Source: SCQP01 sp050747745 (lineage in GTDB: Bacteria; Acidobacteriota; Terriglobia; Terriglobales; SCQP01). Taken from it: 64,000 bases of DNA. The stretch's first letter is position 1; every line of letters starts with the position of its first letter. This document shows positions 34,898-43,808 of this stretch, piece after piece. A program made the translations under genes and the position numbers. Where the stretch lies: contig JBOGKM010000048.1 in NCBI GenBank assembly GCA_050747745.1, positions 15,207 to 79,206 on the forward strand, read 5' to 3'. The notes below the pieces were generated by a model, which was given only the letters and a program-made list of their open reading frames with translations, did not search any database and had not been told where the DNA came from.

Positions 34898-35417
34898 TTA
34901 CGCTGCCCGGCGCCGGGCGCAGGTGGTGCCAAACAGCAGCAACCCGGCGCCGAGGAGCGCGAGCGTGGCCGGCTCGGGGGTGGTTGTCGCTCCCAACGGC
35001 GGCTCGGAGAAGGATGCCGACGCAGTCGTGACCAGAGGGTCGCCAAAGCCGCCGGCGCATCCTTCGCTCCCGCAGCCGAAATCCAGCTGCAGGTAGAACG
35101 TGGACTCCCCGTTCCCGTTGACGCCGAGCACGGTGTCACCTGCCGCCGAGGTAACCGCCCAATCGTTGATGCTAAAAACCAGGCTGACCTGCTCGTCGCC
35201 GTCCGGGATGATGATCCACGATCCGTAGTCGAGCCCTCCCTCGATGTAGTCCCCGGCGCCGCCATCGCTGCGTGATGCTTACCTGTTCGCCCGGGGCGGT
35301 GTTAATTATGGGGGCCGGCAAAGTGAGCGGCAGCTCGTCCGCGTTGATCCGGCTCGGCAGGGCGAAAGGAAGGAGAGCCGCCAGCCATCCGGGTAAACAC
35401 CGGCTAGCCGGCCTCAA
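34898..35417 (-). pseudogene. PEP-CTERM protein gene with one frameshift
   Basis: A frame starting at TTG 35417 gives a signal peptide (MRPASRCLPGWLAALLPFAL) and ADELPLTLPAPIINTAPGEQ. The protein-like sequence then continues in another frame from about 35262: DGGAGDYIEGGLDYGSWIII, AVTSAAGDTVLGVNGNGEST. It ends in a PEP-CTERM sorting signal (TTTPEPATLALLGAGLLLFG then basic residues). The two halves join near 35265-35285 after a net frameshift. Together they would make about 173 residues. It could be a real mutation or an assembly error. Confidence 0.7.
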
Positions 35418-35470
35418 CTAGCGCTGAACCTGTGAAAACGCAGGGAGAGTAAGAATAATCCCGTCCGTTA

Positions 35471-35476
35471 TATAAT
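35471..35476 (+). promoter_or_regulatory. -10 TATAAT of the winged-helix/PD40 gene
   Basis: A perfect TATAAT ends 14 nt before ATG 35491, leaving a leader of about 7 nt. No matching -35 box is visible. Confidence 0.5.
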
Positions 35477-35490
35477 TGTCACCAGCATGT

Positions 35491-37524
35491 ATGGCCGCCC
35501 GGGCACAGTTCGGTCGCTTCGAATTTGATGCCCGCGCCGGCGAGCTCCGGCGCGGCGCCGCCGTCGTGCATCTGCAGGGGCTGCCGTTGCGTCTGCTCGA
35601 ACAACTGCTGGCACGGCCGGGAGAGCTGATCACCCGCCAGGAGCTGCAGCAGGCTTTGTGGCCCGGCGAAACCTATGGCGCCTTCGCCGACGGCCTCAAC
35701 ACCGCCATCAGGAAGCTGCGCGAGGCGCTGGACGATGATCCCGCCGCCCCTCGCTTCGTCGCCACCGTGCCGCGCCGCGGTTACCGCTGGATCGCCCCGC
35801 TGGCCACGCCCGAGCCTCCGCCGGCTCCATCCGTTCCGGCCGTCTCGCCGCGCCCGCTGCGCTGGCCCTGGGTTGCCGCCGCGCTTGGCGCCGCCGCCCT
35901 TCTCTGGTGGTGCAATCCGCTGCCGCCGCCTGCCGTCCTCCGTGTCGCTCAGATCACCACCCGCGCCCGCATGGACACACCCTTCAAGCCGGTATCCGAC
36001 GGTGAGCGCGTTGATTATTCCGAACGCAATGGCGATCACTGGGAACTGATGCAAACTTCGATTGCTGGCGGCGAGCCGCGGCGGCTGCGCGCGCCCGGGC
36101 CCAGCGCCGCCGTGCTGGACATTTCCCTGCACTCAGCCCAGATGCTCGTGGGTAGCTTCACCGCTCGCGATGGCGGCGACCAGCTCTGGACCATGCCCAT
36201 CGAGGGCGGCGAAGCCGTTCGGGTAACCACGGCGGTGACTGGCGGCGGTACCTTTTCGCCCCACGGACGCCAGATTGCCTTTCTGCAGGCGGGCGCGCTC
36301 TGGCTCATGGCCGCCAACGGCGAGCACCCCCGCCGCCTGCGCATCCTCCCCGGCCCTGCCGGCTGGCTCGCCTGGTCGCCCGGCGGCTCGCGCCTGCGCT
36401 TCACCATGGACGGTGGCATTTGGCAGGTTTCCATCACCGGCTCAGGCCTGCACCCGCTCGCCGCCGTCGATCCGCCCGGCGCTACTTCCTGCTGCGGCGC
36501 GTGGACCGCCGATGGACGCTATTTCGTCTACACTCTATCGCGCAACGGCCGCAGCAATCTCTGGGCGCTGCGCGAACGCGGCTCGCTCTGGCGGCGCAGC
36601 CCGCGCGGGCCGTTTCAGTTAACCCACGGTCCGGATAACCCCGCCGACGGCACCCCCGCGCTGGCCGGCAACCGCCTCATCTTTTATAACGGCATTTTCC
36701 GCAATGAGGCGGTGCGCCTCAATCCGCAAACCGGCGCCTACGCGCCCGACCCAGACCCCGACGCCACGCTGTCCACCTACTCCCCCGACCGCGCCTGGAT
36801 CGCCGATGCCGCCGGCCCGCTCATCCGCAGCCGCCCCGGCGGCGGCGAGCGCTTGCAGTTGGCAGGCGCCGATTTCCATCCCGCGTTTCCGCGCTGGTCG
36901 CCCGACGGACGCTGGATCGCCTTTACTGGCGCTCGCACCGGCCAGACGGGGATGGTCTACCTTGTGCCCAGCGGCGGGGGCACGGTGCAGCCCCTGCCGC
37001 TTTCCGGTCTGGTGCAAGATGTAGACTGGTCGCCGCGCGGCCGCCGCCTGGTGGTTTCGCGCGCTCCCGACGCCCGCCAGCCGGAGACGCGCGCGCTGGA
37101 ACTCTTCAAGCTTTCCACCCGCCGCGCCGAGCGCATTCCCGGCTCGCAGGGTCTCGCCATGCCGCGTTGGTCCTACGACGGCCGCTTCATCGCCGCCACC
37201 ACGTTCGATCAGCATCAGCTCAAGCTTTGGGACGTCGCGCGGCGGCAATGGCGGGTGCTGGCGCGCGGCCAGGCGCTGGGCATCCCGGAGTGGTCGCCCG
37301 GCAGCCGGTATCTCTATTTCCAGGATCTCCTCGGACCGGGCGAGCGACTCCTGCGCTACAACACGCGCGCCGGCCGCATCAGCACGGTCGCCGACTTCAC
37401 CGCCGCGCTGCACGACGACGTGTACCGCTGTGCTTTCTTCGGCGTCGCCCCCGACGGTTCGCCCCTGATGCGCTTCGACCGCAGCGGTCTGGACCTGTAT
37501 TCCGCCACCATGAACTGGCCCTAA
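35491..37524 (+). CDS. OmpR-type winged-helix protein with PD40/TolB propeller
   Basis: The 677-residue protein has an N-terminal OmpR/CadC DNA-binding domain (FGRFEFDARAGELRRGAAVV, PGELITRQELQQALWPGETY, LRLLEQLLARPGEL). A membrane helix near residue 130 (WPWVAAALGAAALLWWC) follows, then a C-terminal WD40-like/PD40 beta-propeller (repeats such as PRWSPDGRWIAFTGARTGQT and PRWSYDGRFIAATTF). This places sensor outside and DNA-binding domain inside, like CadC and ToxR. The architecture is common in Acidobacteriota. Targets and ligand are unknown. Its TAA overlaps the convergent DUF481 stop. Confidence 0.9.
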   Translation: MAARAQFGRFEFDARAGELRRGAAVVHLQGLPLRLLEQLLARPGELITRQELQQALWPGETYGAFADGLNTAIRKLREALDDDPAAPRFVATVPRRGYRWIAPLATPEPPPAPSVPAVSPRPLRWPWVAAALGAAALLWWCNPLPPPAVLRVAQITTRARMDTPFKPVSDGERVDYSERNGDHWELMQTSIAGGEPRRLRAPGPSAAVLDISLHSAQMLVGSFTARDGGDQLWTMPIEGGEAVRVTTAVTGGGTFSPHGRQIAFLQAGALWLMAANGEHPRRLRILPGPAGWLAWSPGGSRLRFTMDGGIWQVSITGSGLHPLAAVDPPGATSCCGAWTADGRYFVYTLSRNGRSNLWALRERGSLWRRSPRGPFQLTHGPDNPADGTPALAGNRLIFYNGIFRNEAVRLNPQTGAYAPDPDPDATLSTYSPDRAWIADAAGPLIRSRPGGGERLQLAGADFHPAFPRWSPDGRWIAFTGARTGQTGMVYLVPSGGGTVQPLPLSGLVQDVDWSPRGRRLVVSRAPDARQPETRALELFKLSTRRAERIPGSQGLAMPRWSYDGRFIAATTFDQHQLKLWDVARRQWRVLARGQALGIPEWSPGSRYLYFQDLLGPGERLLRYNTRAGRISTVADFTAALHDDVYRCAFFGVAPDGSPLMRFDRSGLDLYSATMNWP

Positions 37525-38597
37525 TGCAGCGTGAACTGCAGGCCGGTGCTGTACTGCAGCGAGTTTTTCAGGAATCCGGGCTGAGGGTTGTTGAGGTAGT
37601 CGTCCAAAATGGTGAAGTTCAGGCTCAACGTCCGGTAAACCGGCAACGCCCAGTTGCTCATGCCCGACATCTGGTAAGCCACGCCCTTGGTGATGCTGGG
37701 CGTCACGCTGACGTTCTGCGTCCAGATCACTTTGCCCAGCAGCCGGCGCATGGTTTCGGTCACGCTGGTCGCCAAGAAGCTCTCGTTGGCGGCGGAGAGG
37801 AACTCCTGCCGCGTCCAGTGCAGGTCGGCCTTCAGAGCCAGTTGCGTCACCGCCGAGTTGACCAGCTTCCAGCCCACGCCGCCGCCGTAGGACTGCTGCA
37901 GTTGCAACCCTTGGGCGTCGTTGTGGTCGAGCTGGGCACTGCCAAACAGGAACATTTTGGGTGTGATGTCTTCATCCTGCTCCAGCTGGGCCGTATAGAT
38001 GCTGGTGCGCACGGTGGGCGTATTGGGCTGCGAGAGCTTGCCGTAGGTGCTCTGAAAATTGAATAGGGTGTTGGACTTCTGTTGCATCCAGCTCAGGCGC
38101 GGCACCGGCCGCTGGAGGGCAATCTGGGTGGTATAACTGGTCGAAGTCTGCGTCGCGCTGACCCGGCTGAAGCCGCCGGCGATTTGGCCGCGCCAGCTCT
38201 GCCACGGACTCGGATGCGCCATGACCGCTTCGGCGTAGGTCTTCGGATCCACAATCATGCGAATGTTGCCGGCCTGCAGAAAGGCCGGCTGCGCGCTCGC
38301 GCTCGAGACCACGATGCTGGAATGCTCGACCACGAGTGTGCCCCGGTAGACAGTGCCGTTGGCGGTGACCACCACGAAGGGCGTGCTGGTGCGCAGCTCT
38401 CTCACGTTGGCCCAGGGCACGGTTACCGCGCTGGCCATCTTGCTGGCAAACACCACGCCCTTGCTGTCGGCGCGCACCAGCGTGCCGGTCAGCGCATCGC
38501 CGTTGGTGAAAGTCAGCGTGTCTGCGTGCAGCAGTATCCCCAAGGCCAGAAAGAGGTAAACCGCGCCCAGACAGCGGATCCAGATCTGTTTATGCAT
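37521..38597 (-). CDS. DUF481-family outer-membrane protein
   Basis: The 358-residue protein has a signal peptide (MHKQIWIRCLGAVYLFLALG then ILLHADT), a short N-terminal SH3-like segment (FTNGDALTGTLVRADSKGVV) and a C-terminal DUF481 beta-barrel-like region with alternating strands, ending in a hydrophobic, aromatic tail (YSTGLQFTLH). Family members are outer-membrane proteins of unknown function. Stops of this gene and the regulator upstream overlap by 4 nt tail to tail. Confidence 0.82.
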   Translation of the reverse strand: MHKQIWIRCLGAVYLFLALGILLHADTLTFTNGDALTGTLVRADSKGVVFASKMASAVTVPWANVRELRTSTPFVVVTANGTVYRGTLVVEHSSIVVSSASAQPAFLQAGNIRMIVDPKTYAEAVMAHPSPWQSWRGQIAGGFSRVSATQTSTSYTTQIALQRPVPRLSWMQQKSNTLFNFQSTYGKLSQPNTPTVRTSIYTAQLEQDEDITPKMFLFGSAQLDHNDAQGLQLQQSYGGGVGWKLVNSAVTQLALKADLHWTRQEFLSAANESFLATSVTETMRRLLGKVIWTQNVSVTPSITKGVAYQMSGMSNWALPVYRTLSLNFTILDDYLNNPQPGFLKNSLQYSTGLQFTLH

Positions 38598-38723
38598 CCA
38601 CCAATTTTCGCAGAAGTTCGGCCAGTTGTGCGCGCTCGCTTTCGCTCAGACGGACCATCCGCTGCGCCTCACTGCGCCGCACCAGCCAACCGCGGCGGCG
38701 GCGCTCCGGTATCCTGAAAGGGC

Positions 38724-39440
38724 ATGAAAGCCGCCGTCGCGCGCACCCGCAACAAGGGCTACTACCGCGTCCTTCACGTGCCCATCTGGATCTACGTGTT
38801 CTTCACGCTGCCGGGCGCGCTCACCGCCGAGCTCTACGCGAACGGCTTCGCGCTGCGCCACTGGATCTGGCTGGCGATCGTGGCCGCGGTCTGCATCTCG
38901 CGCGGCGCGCTGGGACGGCTGCCGGGCGCCGAGCCGCGTCCCTACATCACCCATTACGGCCTGCCCTGGCCTAATCTCGGCTACCGCATCGCCTGTTACA
39001 CCGCCGCCTGGATCGCCATCGTCGCCCCCTGGCTGCTGAATCTCATCGGCCTGGTGCAGGCGGCGGCGACCGGGCGCTGGGCGATCCGTCCGCTCTACAA
39101 CTGGCCCTACGACGCCATCGCGCTGGTGGTGGTGGTGATCGCCGCGCTCAACCGGCTGCCGCGCGCGCGGCGTTCGATCCGCAACGAGGGCGCCGAGCGC
39201 GCCTGGTTCTACATCGGCGTCTGGACCGCGATTGTTTCGCAACTCGCCGCCTGGGCGATGTGGCGCCTGGGTCCGGCCATGGGCATGTCGCCGGCCACGC
39301 TGCGCTGGGCGCGGTTGGTGGTCTTTGCCGTGGTGAGTGCGATCTTGCTCGCGCTCGGTTTCGCCCAAAAGTTGCCGCGTACGCGCCGCTATTGCGTGCC
39401 ACCTGATGCTAGCGAACTGCCCGAAGCCGCCGGAGAATAG
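38724..39440 (+). CDS. Membrane protein of unknown function
   Basis: The 238-residue protein has about six hydrophobic segments (first near 21-40, last near 205-222). The basic N-terminus (MKAAVARTRNKGYYRVLHVP) and the motif GRLPGAEPRPYITHYGLPWP have no family I recognise. TATCCT (38710-38715) ends 8 nt before the ATG, and AAAGGG lies in the gap. The ene-reductase gene starts 5 nt downstream, so they probably form one unit. Confidence 0.75.
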   Translation: MKAAVARTRNKGYYRVLHVPIWIYVFFTLPGALTAELYANGFALRHWIWLAIVAAVCISRGALGRLPGAEPRPYITHYGLPWPNLGYRIACYTAAWIAIVAPWLLNLIGLVQAAATGRWAIRPLYNWPYDAIALVVVVIAALNRLPRARRSIRNEGAERAWFYIGVWTAIVSQLAAWAMWRLGPAMGMSPATLRWARLVVFAVVSAILLALGFAQKLPRTRRYCVPPDASELPEAAGE

Positions 39441-39444
39441 ATCT

Positions 39445-40512
39445 ATGGCCACGCACCTGTTCTCCCCGCTCGAGCAGCGCAGCGTGACGCTGCGCAATCG
39501 CATCGTGGTTTCGCCCATGTGCCAGTACTCGAGCCAGGACGGCTTCGCCAACGACTGGCACCTCGTGCATCTCACCACGCGCGCGCTCGGCGGCGCCGCG
39601 CTGGTGTTCACTGAAGCCGCGTCCGTAACCGCCGCGGGCCGCATCTCGCCCGACGACCTGGGCATTTGGAAAGACGAGCACGTTCCCCTTCTGCGGCATA
39701 TCGCGGCGCTGGTGCGTTCGCACGGTGCGGCCTGCGGCATGCAGGTCGCGCATGCCGGACGCAAGGCTTCCACCGCGTCGCCCTGGAAAGGGAACAAGCC
39801 GATTCCATTGGCTGCAGGCGGCTGGGAGGTCGTTGGACCCAGCCCGCTCGCCTTCGCCGACGGTTACCAGGTGCCGCGCCAGTTGACCCTGGGCGAAATC
39901 GGCGCGGTGGTCGAAGCCTTCGCCGCCGCCGCCCGCCGCGCGCTCGCTGCCGGTTTCCAGGTCCTCGAAATCCACGCAGCTCATGGCTACCTCATTCACG
40001 AATTTCTCTCGCCCCTGTCCAATCAGCGCACCGGCGGCTACGGCGGCAGCCGCGACAATCGCATGCGGCTGCTCTGCGAGGTCATCGAGGCGGTGCGCGG
40101 CGTCTGGCCGGATTCGCTCCCGCTGTGGGTGCGGATTTCAGCCACCGAGTGGGTGGACGGCGGCTGGAGCGTGGACGATTCCGTGGCGCTGGCGCGGCGC
40201 ATCGCCCCGCTCGGCGTGGACACGCTCGACTGCAGCTCGGGCGGCAACGTCCCGCACGTCGCGATTCCAGCCGGTCCTGGCTACCAGACCGCCGCCGCAG
40301 CCCGCATCCGCCGCGAGTCCGGTCTCGCCACCGCCGCCGTCGGCATGATCACCGCGCCCGCCCAGGCCGACCACATCCTCCGCACCGGCCAGGCCGACGC
40401 GGTGGTGTTGGCGCGCGAGCTGCTGCGCCGTCCTTACTGGCCCCTGCACGCCGCCCGCGCCCTCGGCCACGACATCGCCTGGCCCGTCCAGTACCAGCGC
40501 GCCAAGGACTAA
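39445..40512 (+). CDS. Old yellow enzyme-family ene-reductase (YqjM/NamA-like)
   Basis: The 355-residue FMN enzyme starts at ATG 39445. It carries the YqjM-class signature SPMCQYS (Cys for flavin tuning), HLTTRALGGAALVFTEAASV, the active-site HAAHGYLIHEFLSP (substrate His pair) and NQRTGGYGGS. It reduces activated C=C bonds with NADPH. Length and motifs are normal. It follows the membrane protein by 5 nt. Confidence 0.93.
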   Translation: MATHLFSPLEQRSVTLRNRIVVSPMCQYSSQDGFANDWHLVHLTTRALGGAALVFTEAASVTAAGRISPDDLGIWKDEHVPLLRHIAALVRSHGAACGMQVAHAGRKASTASPWKGNKPIPLAAGGWEVVGPSPLAFADGYQVPRQLTLGEIGAVVEAFAAAARRALAAGFQVLEIHAAHGYLIHEFLSPLSNQRTGGYGGSRDNRMRLLCEVIEAVRGVWPDSLPLWVRISATEWVDGGWSVDDSVALARRIAPLGVDTLDCSSGGNVPHVAIPAGPGYQTAAAARIRRESGLATAAVGMITAPAQADHILRTGQADAVVLARELLRRPYWPLHAARALGHDIAWPVQYQRAKD

Positions 40513-40527
40513 GCTGAGCAGGACCAG

Positions 40528-41616
40528 CTAAATCCCTTCCAGCACCACCTGCCACACTTGCAGGTGTTTGGCGCGGAAGGCGGCGGCGCTGGAGAGCAGA
40601 TAGAAGCGCCACATCCGGCAGAAGCGCTCGCCGTAGCAGGCCGCCCACCGCGGCCATTGCGCCGCGAAATTCTCATGCCAAGCCATGAGCGTGCGGTCGT
40701 AGTCGCTCGCCCAGTTGTGCCATTCGATCAGCGCGAAGCGGTCGGCAATCGCCGCCCCGATCTGCTGGATCGAAGGCAGGTGCGAGTTGGGGAAAATGTA
40801 GCGCTCGATCCACGGATCGGTCGAGCGCACAGTGTGGTTGGAGCCGATCGTCGCCAGATACATGCGTCCGTCCGGCGCCAGGCAGCGGTGCGCGACTTCG
40901 AAATAGCTGCGGTAGTTTTTGTGGCCGACGTGCTCGAACATGCCCAGCGAGACCACGCGGTCGTATTGCGCACTCACCTCGCGGTAATCCTCTACACGCA
41001 GCTCGACCGGCAATCCTGCGCACAACTCGCGCCCCAGAGCCGCCTGCTCGCGCGACAGCGTCACTCCGTCCACCTGCACCCCGTAGCGTTCGGCGGCGAA
41101 GCGTGCGAAGCCGCCCCAGCCGCAGCCAATGTCCAGCACGCGCATGCCCGGCGCAAGCTCCAGCTTGCTGCAAACGAAGTCCAGCTTCGCCTCCTGCGCC
41201 TCGTCCAAATCCGCAGCCTGCTCCCAGCGCCCCGTGGTGTAGACCATGCGGCGGTCCAGCATCGCCTGGAACAGGTCGTTGCCCACGTCGTAATGCCGCT
41301 TCGCGACTTGCGTGGATTTCGCCTTGCTCTGCTGGTTGAACAGCGCCGAAACCGCCGTCAGCGCCAGTGCTTGCAGGTTATGTCCCGCCGTGCGGTCGAG
41401 TTTGGCGGCAAAAATGCGCGCGAAAAACTCATCCAGCCGCGGACACTCCCACCAGCCGTCCATATACGATTCGCCTAGTCCCAGCGATCCCTGCCGCAGC
41501 ACGCGCGCGAAAAACGACGGGTTATGGACGGTGATATCCCACTCGCGCCTGCCGTTCAGCTCGATATCCGCCTGCGCGAGTAGGAAACGGGCGCGCGCTT
41601 CCAGTCCTGAGGCCAC
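40528..41616 (-). CDS. cfa: Cyclopropane-fatty-acyl-phospholipid synthase
   Basis: The product (about 362 residues) has the SAM motif VLDIGCGWGGFARFAAERYG, the family-defining AKRHYDVGNDLFQAMLD and YTTGRWEQA, and a C-terminal active-site region SLGMFEHVGHKNYRSYFE. It methylenates cis double bonds of membrane phospholipids. I chose GTG 41616 because a perfect TATAAT (41629-41624) ends 7 nt upstream; frames starting further left are low in complexity and would run through the upstream gene. The promoter lies within the stop codon of the ybhB-like gene. Confidence 0.92.
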   Translation of the reverse strand: MASGLEARARFLLAQADIELNGRREWDITVHNPSFFARVLRQGSLGLGESYMDGWWECPRLDEFFARIFAAKLDRTAGHNLQALALTAVSALFNQQSKAKSTQVAKRHYDVGNDLFQAMLDRRMVYTTGRWEQAADLDEAQEAKLDFVCSKLELAPGMRVLDIGCGWGGFARFAAERYGVQVDGVTLSREQAALGRELCAGLPVELRVEDYREVSAQYDRVVSLGMFEHVGHKNYRSYFEVAHRCLAPDGRMYLATIGSNHTVRSTDPWIERYIFPNSHLPSIQQIGAAIADRFALIEWHNWASDYDRTLMAWHENFAAQWPRWAACYGERFCRMWRFYLLSSAAAFRAKHLQVWQVVLEGI

Positions 41617-41623
41617 GGCCGAT

Positions 41624-41629
41624 ATTATA
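41624..41629 (-). promoter_or_regulatory. -10 TATAAT of cfa containing the stop codon of the upstream gene
   Basis: TATAAT on the minus strand includes the TAA stop (41627-41625) of the ybhB-like gene and ends 7 nt before GTG 41616. One hexamer thus serves as terminal codon and promoter element, with leaderless geometry. Confidence 0.55.
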
Positions 41630-42212
41630 GCGCGCCAGGAAGAGCCTGTTGGCGCTTGTACAGTCCGATCAGTTCCGCCTGTGCGAGGATCTTGCCCTGC
41701 ATCGCTTGTTCCAGTGCGCTCCGGCTCGCACCAGCCGCCAGTCCGAGATGCGGAACGTTGAGTGCGTAGAGCGTGAAGATGTAATGGTGTGCCGGGCCGG
41801 GCGGCGGACACGGCGCCCCAAAACCGAGATTGCCGAAGCTGTTCTGTCCTTGCAGCCCGCCCAGCGGAAACTTGGCCTCGGAGTACTTGCCCGAAGGCAG
41901 CTCGGTGATGGCCGCGGGTATATCCCAAAGCAGCCAGTGTACGAAATCACCCGATGGTGCATCGGGATCGTGCACGATCAGCGCCAGGCTGCGCGTGCCC
42001 TCGGGTGCCCCTTCCCAGCGCAGCGCCGGCGAGCTACCTTCGCCATCGCAGCTATGCGCGACAGGAATGGCGTGGTGGTTTGCGAAGTCAGCCGAGGTGA
42101 GCCGGAAGTCCATCTTGGTCCGGTGCTGCCCGCTGGCGTGCGTCGCCGTTGCACCGTAAACTGCCAGCAATCCCGCTGCCGCCCAAAGCAGCCCAACTTT
42201 AATGCGCATCAC
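41625..42212 (-). CDS. YbhB/YbcL-family PEBP-like protein
   Basis: The 195-residue protein has an N-terminal signal peptide (MMRIKVGLLWAAAGLLAVYG) and the PEBP fold signatures VAHSCDGEGSSPALRWEGAP, LALIVHDPDAPSGDFVHWLL and GPAHHYIFTLYAL. Bacterial PEBP proteins bind phosphate-containing ligands; the function is not settled. The start overlaps the queG end by 14 nt. Confidence 0.9.
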   Translation of the reverse strand: MMRIKVGLLWAAAGLLAVYGATATHASGQHRTKMDFRLTSADFANHHAIPVAHSCDGEGSSPALRWEGAPEGTRSLALIVHDPDAPSGDFVHWLLWDIPAAITELPSGKYSEAKFPLGGLQGQNSFGNLGFGAPCPPPGPAHHYIFTLYALNVPHLGLAAGASRSALEQAMQGKILAQAELIGLYKRQQALPGAL

Positions 42213-43275
42213 TGCCCCCTTCTAGGATGCGCTTGCTGCCCCAGGTGGCGTGTTCGGCGAGCACTGCATCCTCATCCGCCTCCCATTCCTGCAGTTGCGG
42301 CAGAAACTCCCGCCTGCCGCTGTTGCCCATGGCCACGGCCACGTTGCGCCGCAGTCCGGCGAATTTCGCCCGCTTGACTGCCGAGCGCCGAAACCGCTCG
42401 CGGTACTCTGCTTTGCTCATGCGCGCCAGCTCACTAAGCCGCGGCGCCACCATCCCTGCGCGCGGCTGAAAGGCCGCGTCGTCGCTTACCGCGGCGCGCC
42501 GGTTCCAGGGACACACGTCCTGACATATGTCGCAGCCCAGCACATTGTTGCCCATCGCAGGCCGCAACGGTTCCGGTATCGCGCCGCGCAGCTCAATGTT
42601 CAGGTACGCCAGGCACCGGCTGGCGTCCATGTGATAAGGCGTAAGGGCCTGCGTAGGGCAGGCGTCCAGGCAGCGCGTGCAACTGCCGCAGCGATCCGGC
42701 ACCGGCGCGTCCGCTCCGCCCATTTCAACGGATGTGATGACCGTTCCCAGACAAAAGTACGAGCCCAGTTGCGGATGAATCAGGCAGGTGTTTTTTCCCT
42801 GCCAGCCCAACCCCGCCCGCCAGGCCGCTTCGCGCTCCACCAGCGGCGCAGTATCCACGCTGGCGCGGAATTGCTCCTCTGGCGCGGCCTCGGCGCGCAG
42901 CCGCTCAATCCACGCCTCAAGCTTCTCGCGCAGCACAAGATGATAGTCCTCGCCCCAGGCGTAGCGCGAAATCCAGCCGCGCTCTCCATCGCCGGCGAAC
43001 TCGGTGGAGCGCGGTTGCGCGGTGTTATAGACCACCCCCGCGCACAGCACCGTCCGCGCCCACGGCCAGGCGGATTGAATACGCTCGCGCAAGTAGCCCC
43101 CATCCTCGCCCCGCCGCGCCAGATAGGCCATCGCGCCCGCCTGTCCCGATTCAATCCAGTCAGGAAACGCCGCCAGCCGCGCCGACGGTTCCACCCCCGC
43201 GATGCCTACCACCGCAAAGCCCAGTCGGTGGCCCGTGGCGAGGGCCAATTCGCGCCATTGCTCCCAGGTGCGCAT
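42199..43275 (-). CDS. queG: Epoxyqueuosine reductase QueG
   Basis: The 358-residue cobalamin-dependent enzyme has two 4Fe-4S clusters. The first is CGSCTRCLDACPTQAL; the second is CLAYLNIELRG plus CDICQDVCPWNR. The C-terminal HEAT-like tail is normal. It performs the last step of queuosine formation at the wobble base of GUN tRNAs. Upstream it is divergent from the gamma-carbonic anhydrase gene by 23 bp. Confidence 0.95.
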   Translation of the reverse strand: MRTWEQWRELALATGHRLGFAVVGIAGVEPSARLAAFPDWIESGQAGAMAYLARRGEDGGYLRERIQSAWPWARTVLCAGVVYNTAQPRSTEFAGDGERGWISRYAWGEDYHLVLREKLEAWIERLRAEAAPEEQFRASVDTAPLVEREAAWRAGLGWQGKNTCLIHPQLGSYFCLGTVITSVEMGGADAPVPDRCGSCTRCLDACPTQALTPYHMDASRCLAYLNIELRGAIPEPLRPAMGNNVLGCDICQDVCPWNRRAAVSDDAAFQPRAGMVAPRLSELARMSKAEYRERFRRSAVKRAKFAGLRRNVAVAMGNSGRREFLPQLQEWEADEDAVLAEHATWGSKRILEGGSDAH

Positions 43276-43298
43276 GTTAACCTGAACCGTACCCGCTT

Positions 43299-43808
43299 AT
43301 GCTGAAACGTTTCCTTGGCCATCGGCCGCAAGTTGCCGCTTCAGCCTTTATAGAGGATAGCGCGCAGGTGATCGGCGACGTTGTGGTGGGGGAAAACTCC
43401 AGCATCTGGTTTCACGCCGTAGTGCGCGGCGACGTGAACGCGATCCGCATCGGCTGCGAATCCAACGTGCAAGACAACAGTGTGATTCACGGCTTCAAGG
43501 AGAAGTTTGCCGTGACTATTGGCGACCGCGTCAGCATCGCGCATGGCGTCTGTCTCCACGGCTGCATGATCGAGGACGATTGCCTCATTGGCATCGGGGC
43601 GATCGTCATGAACGGCGCGCACATCGGCCAAGGCTCGATCATCGCCGCGGGCGCGTTGGTGCCGGAAGGCATGCAGGTGCCTTCCGGCAGCGTCTACATG
43701 GGCGCACCCGCGCGCTTGCACCGGCGCGCCGGCGAGGCCGATCGCCGCATGATCGCCAGTCACGCCGCCAACTACATCACCTACAAGGATCAATACCTGC
43801 ACGCCTAA
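43299..43808 (+). CDS. Gamma-carbonic anhydrase-like hexapeptide protein
   Basis: The 169-residue left-handed beta-helix protein has the three zinc ligands of gamma-carbonic anhydrases in correct spacing: His64 (SVIHG), His82 (IAHG) and His87 (LHGC). Repeats run from about residue 15 to 150. Carbonic anhydrase activity or a PaaY/YrdA-type thioesterase role are both possible. Its TAA overlaps the hisS ATG by one base. Confidence 0.9.
   Translation: MLKRFLGHRPQVAASAFIEDSAQVIGDVVVGENSSIWFHAVVRGDVNAIRIGCESNVQDNSVIHGFKEKFAVTIGDRVSIAHGVCLHGCMIEDDCLIGIGAIVMNGAHIGQGSIIAAGALVPEGMQVPSGSVYMGAPARLHRRAGEADRRMIASHAANYITYKDQYLHA

Noticed and set aside
41617..41928. N-terminal extension of cfa by about 100 codons
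   Set aside because: The extension lies wholly across the ybhB-like gene, is Arg/Gly/Thr-rich, and is not part of the family; the promoter evidence favours GTG 41616.
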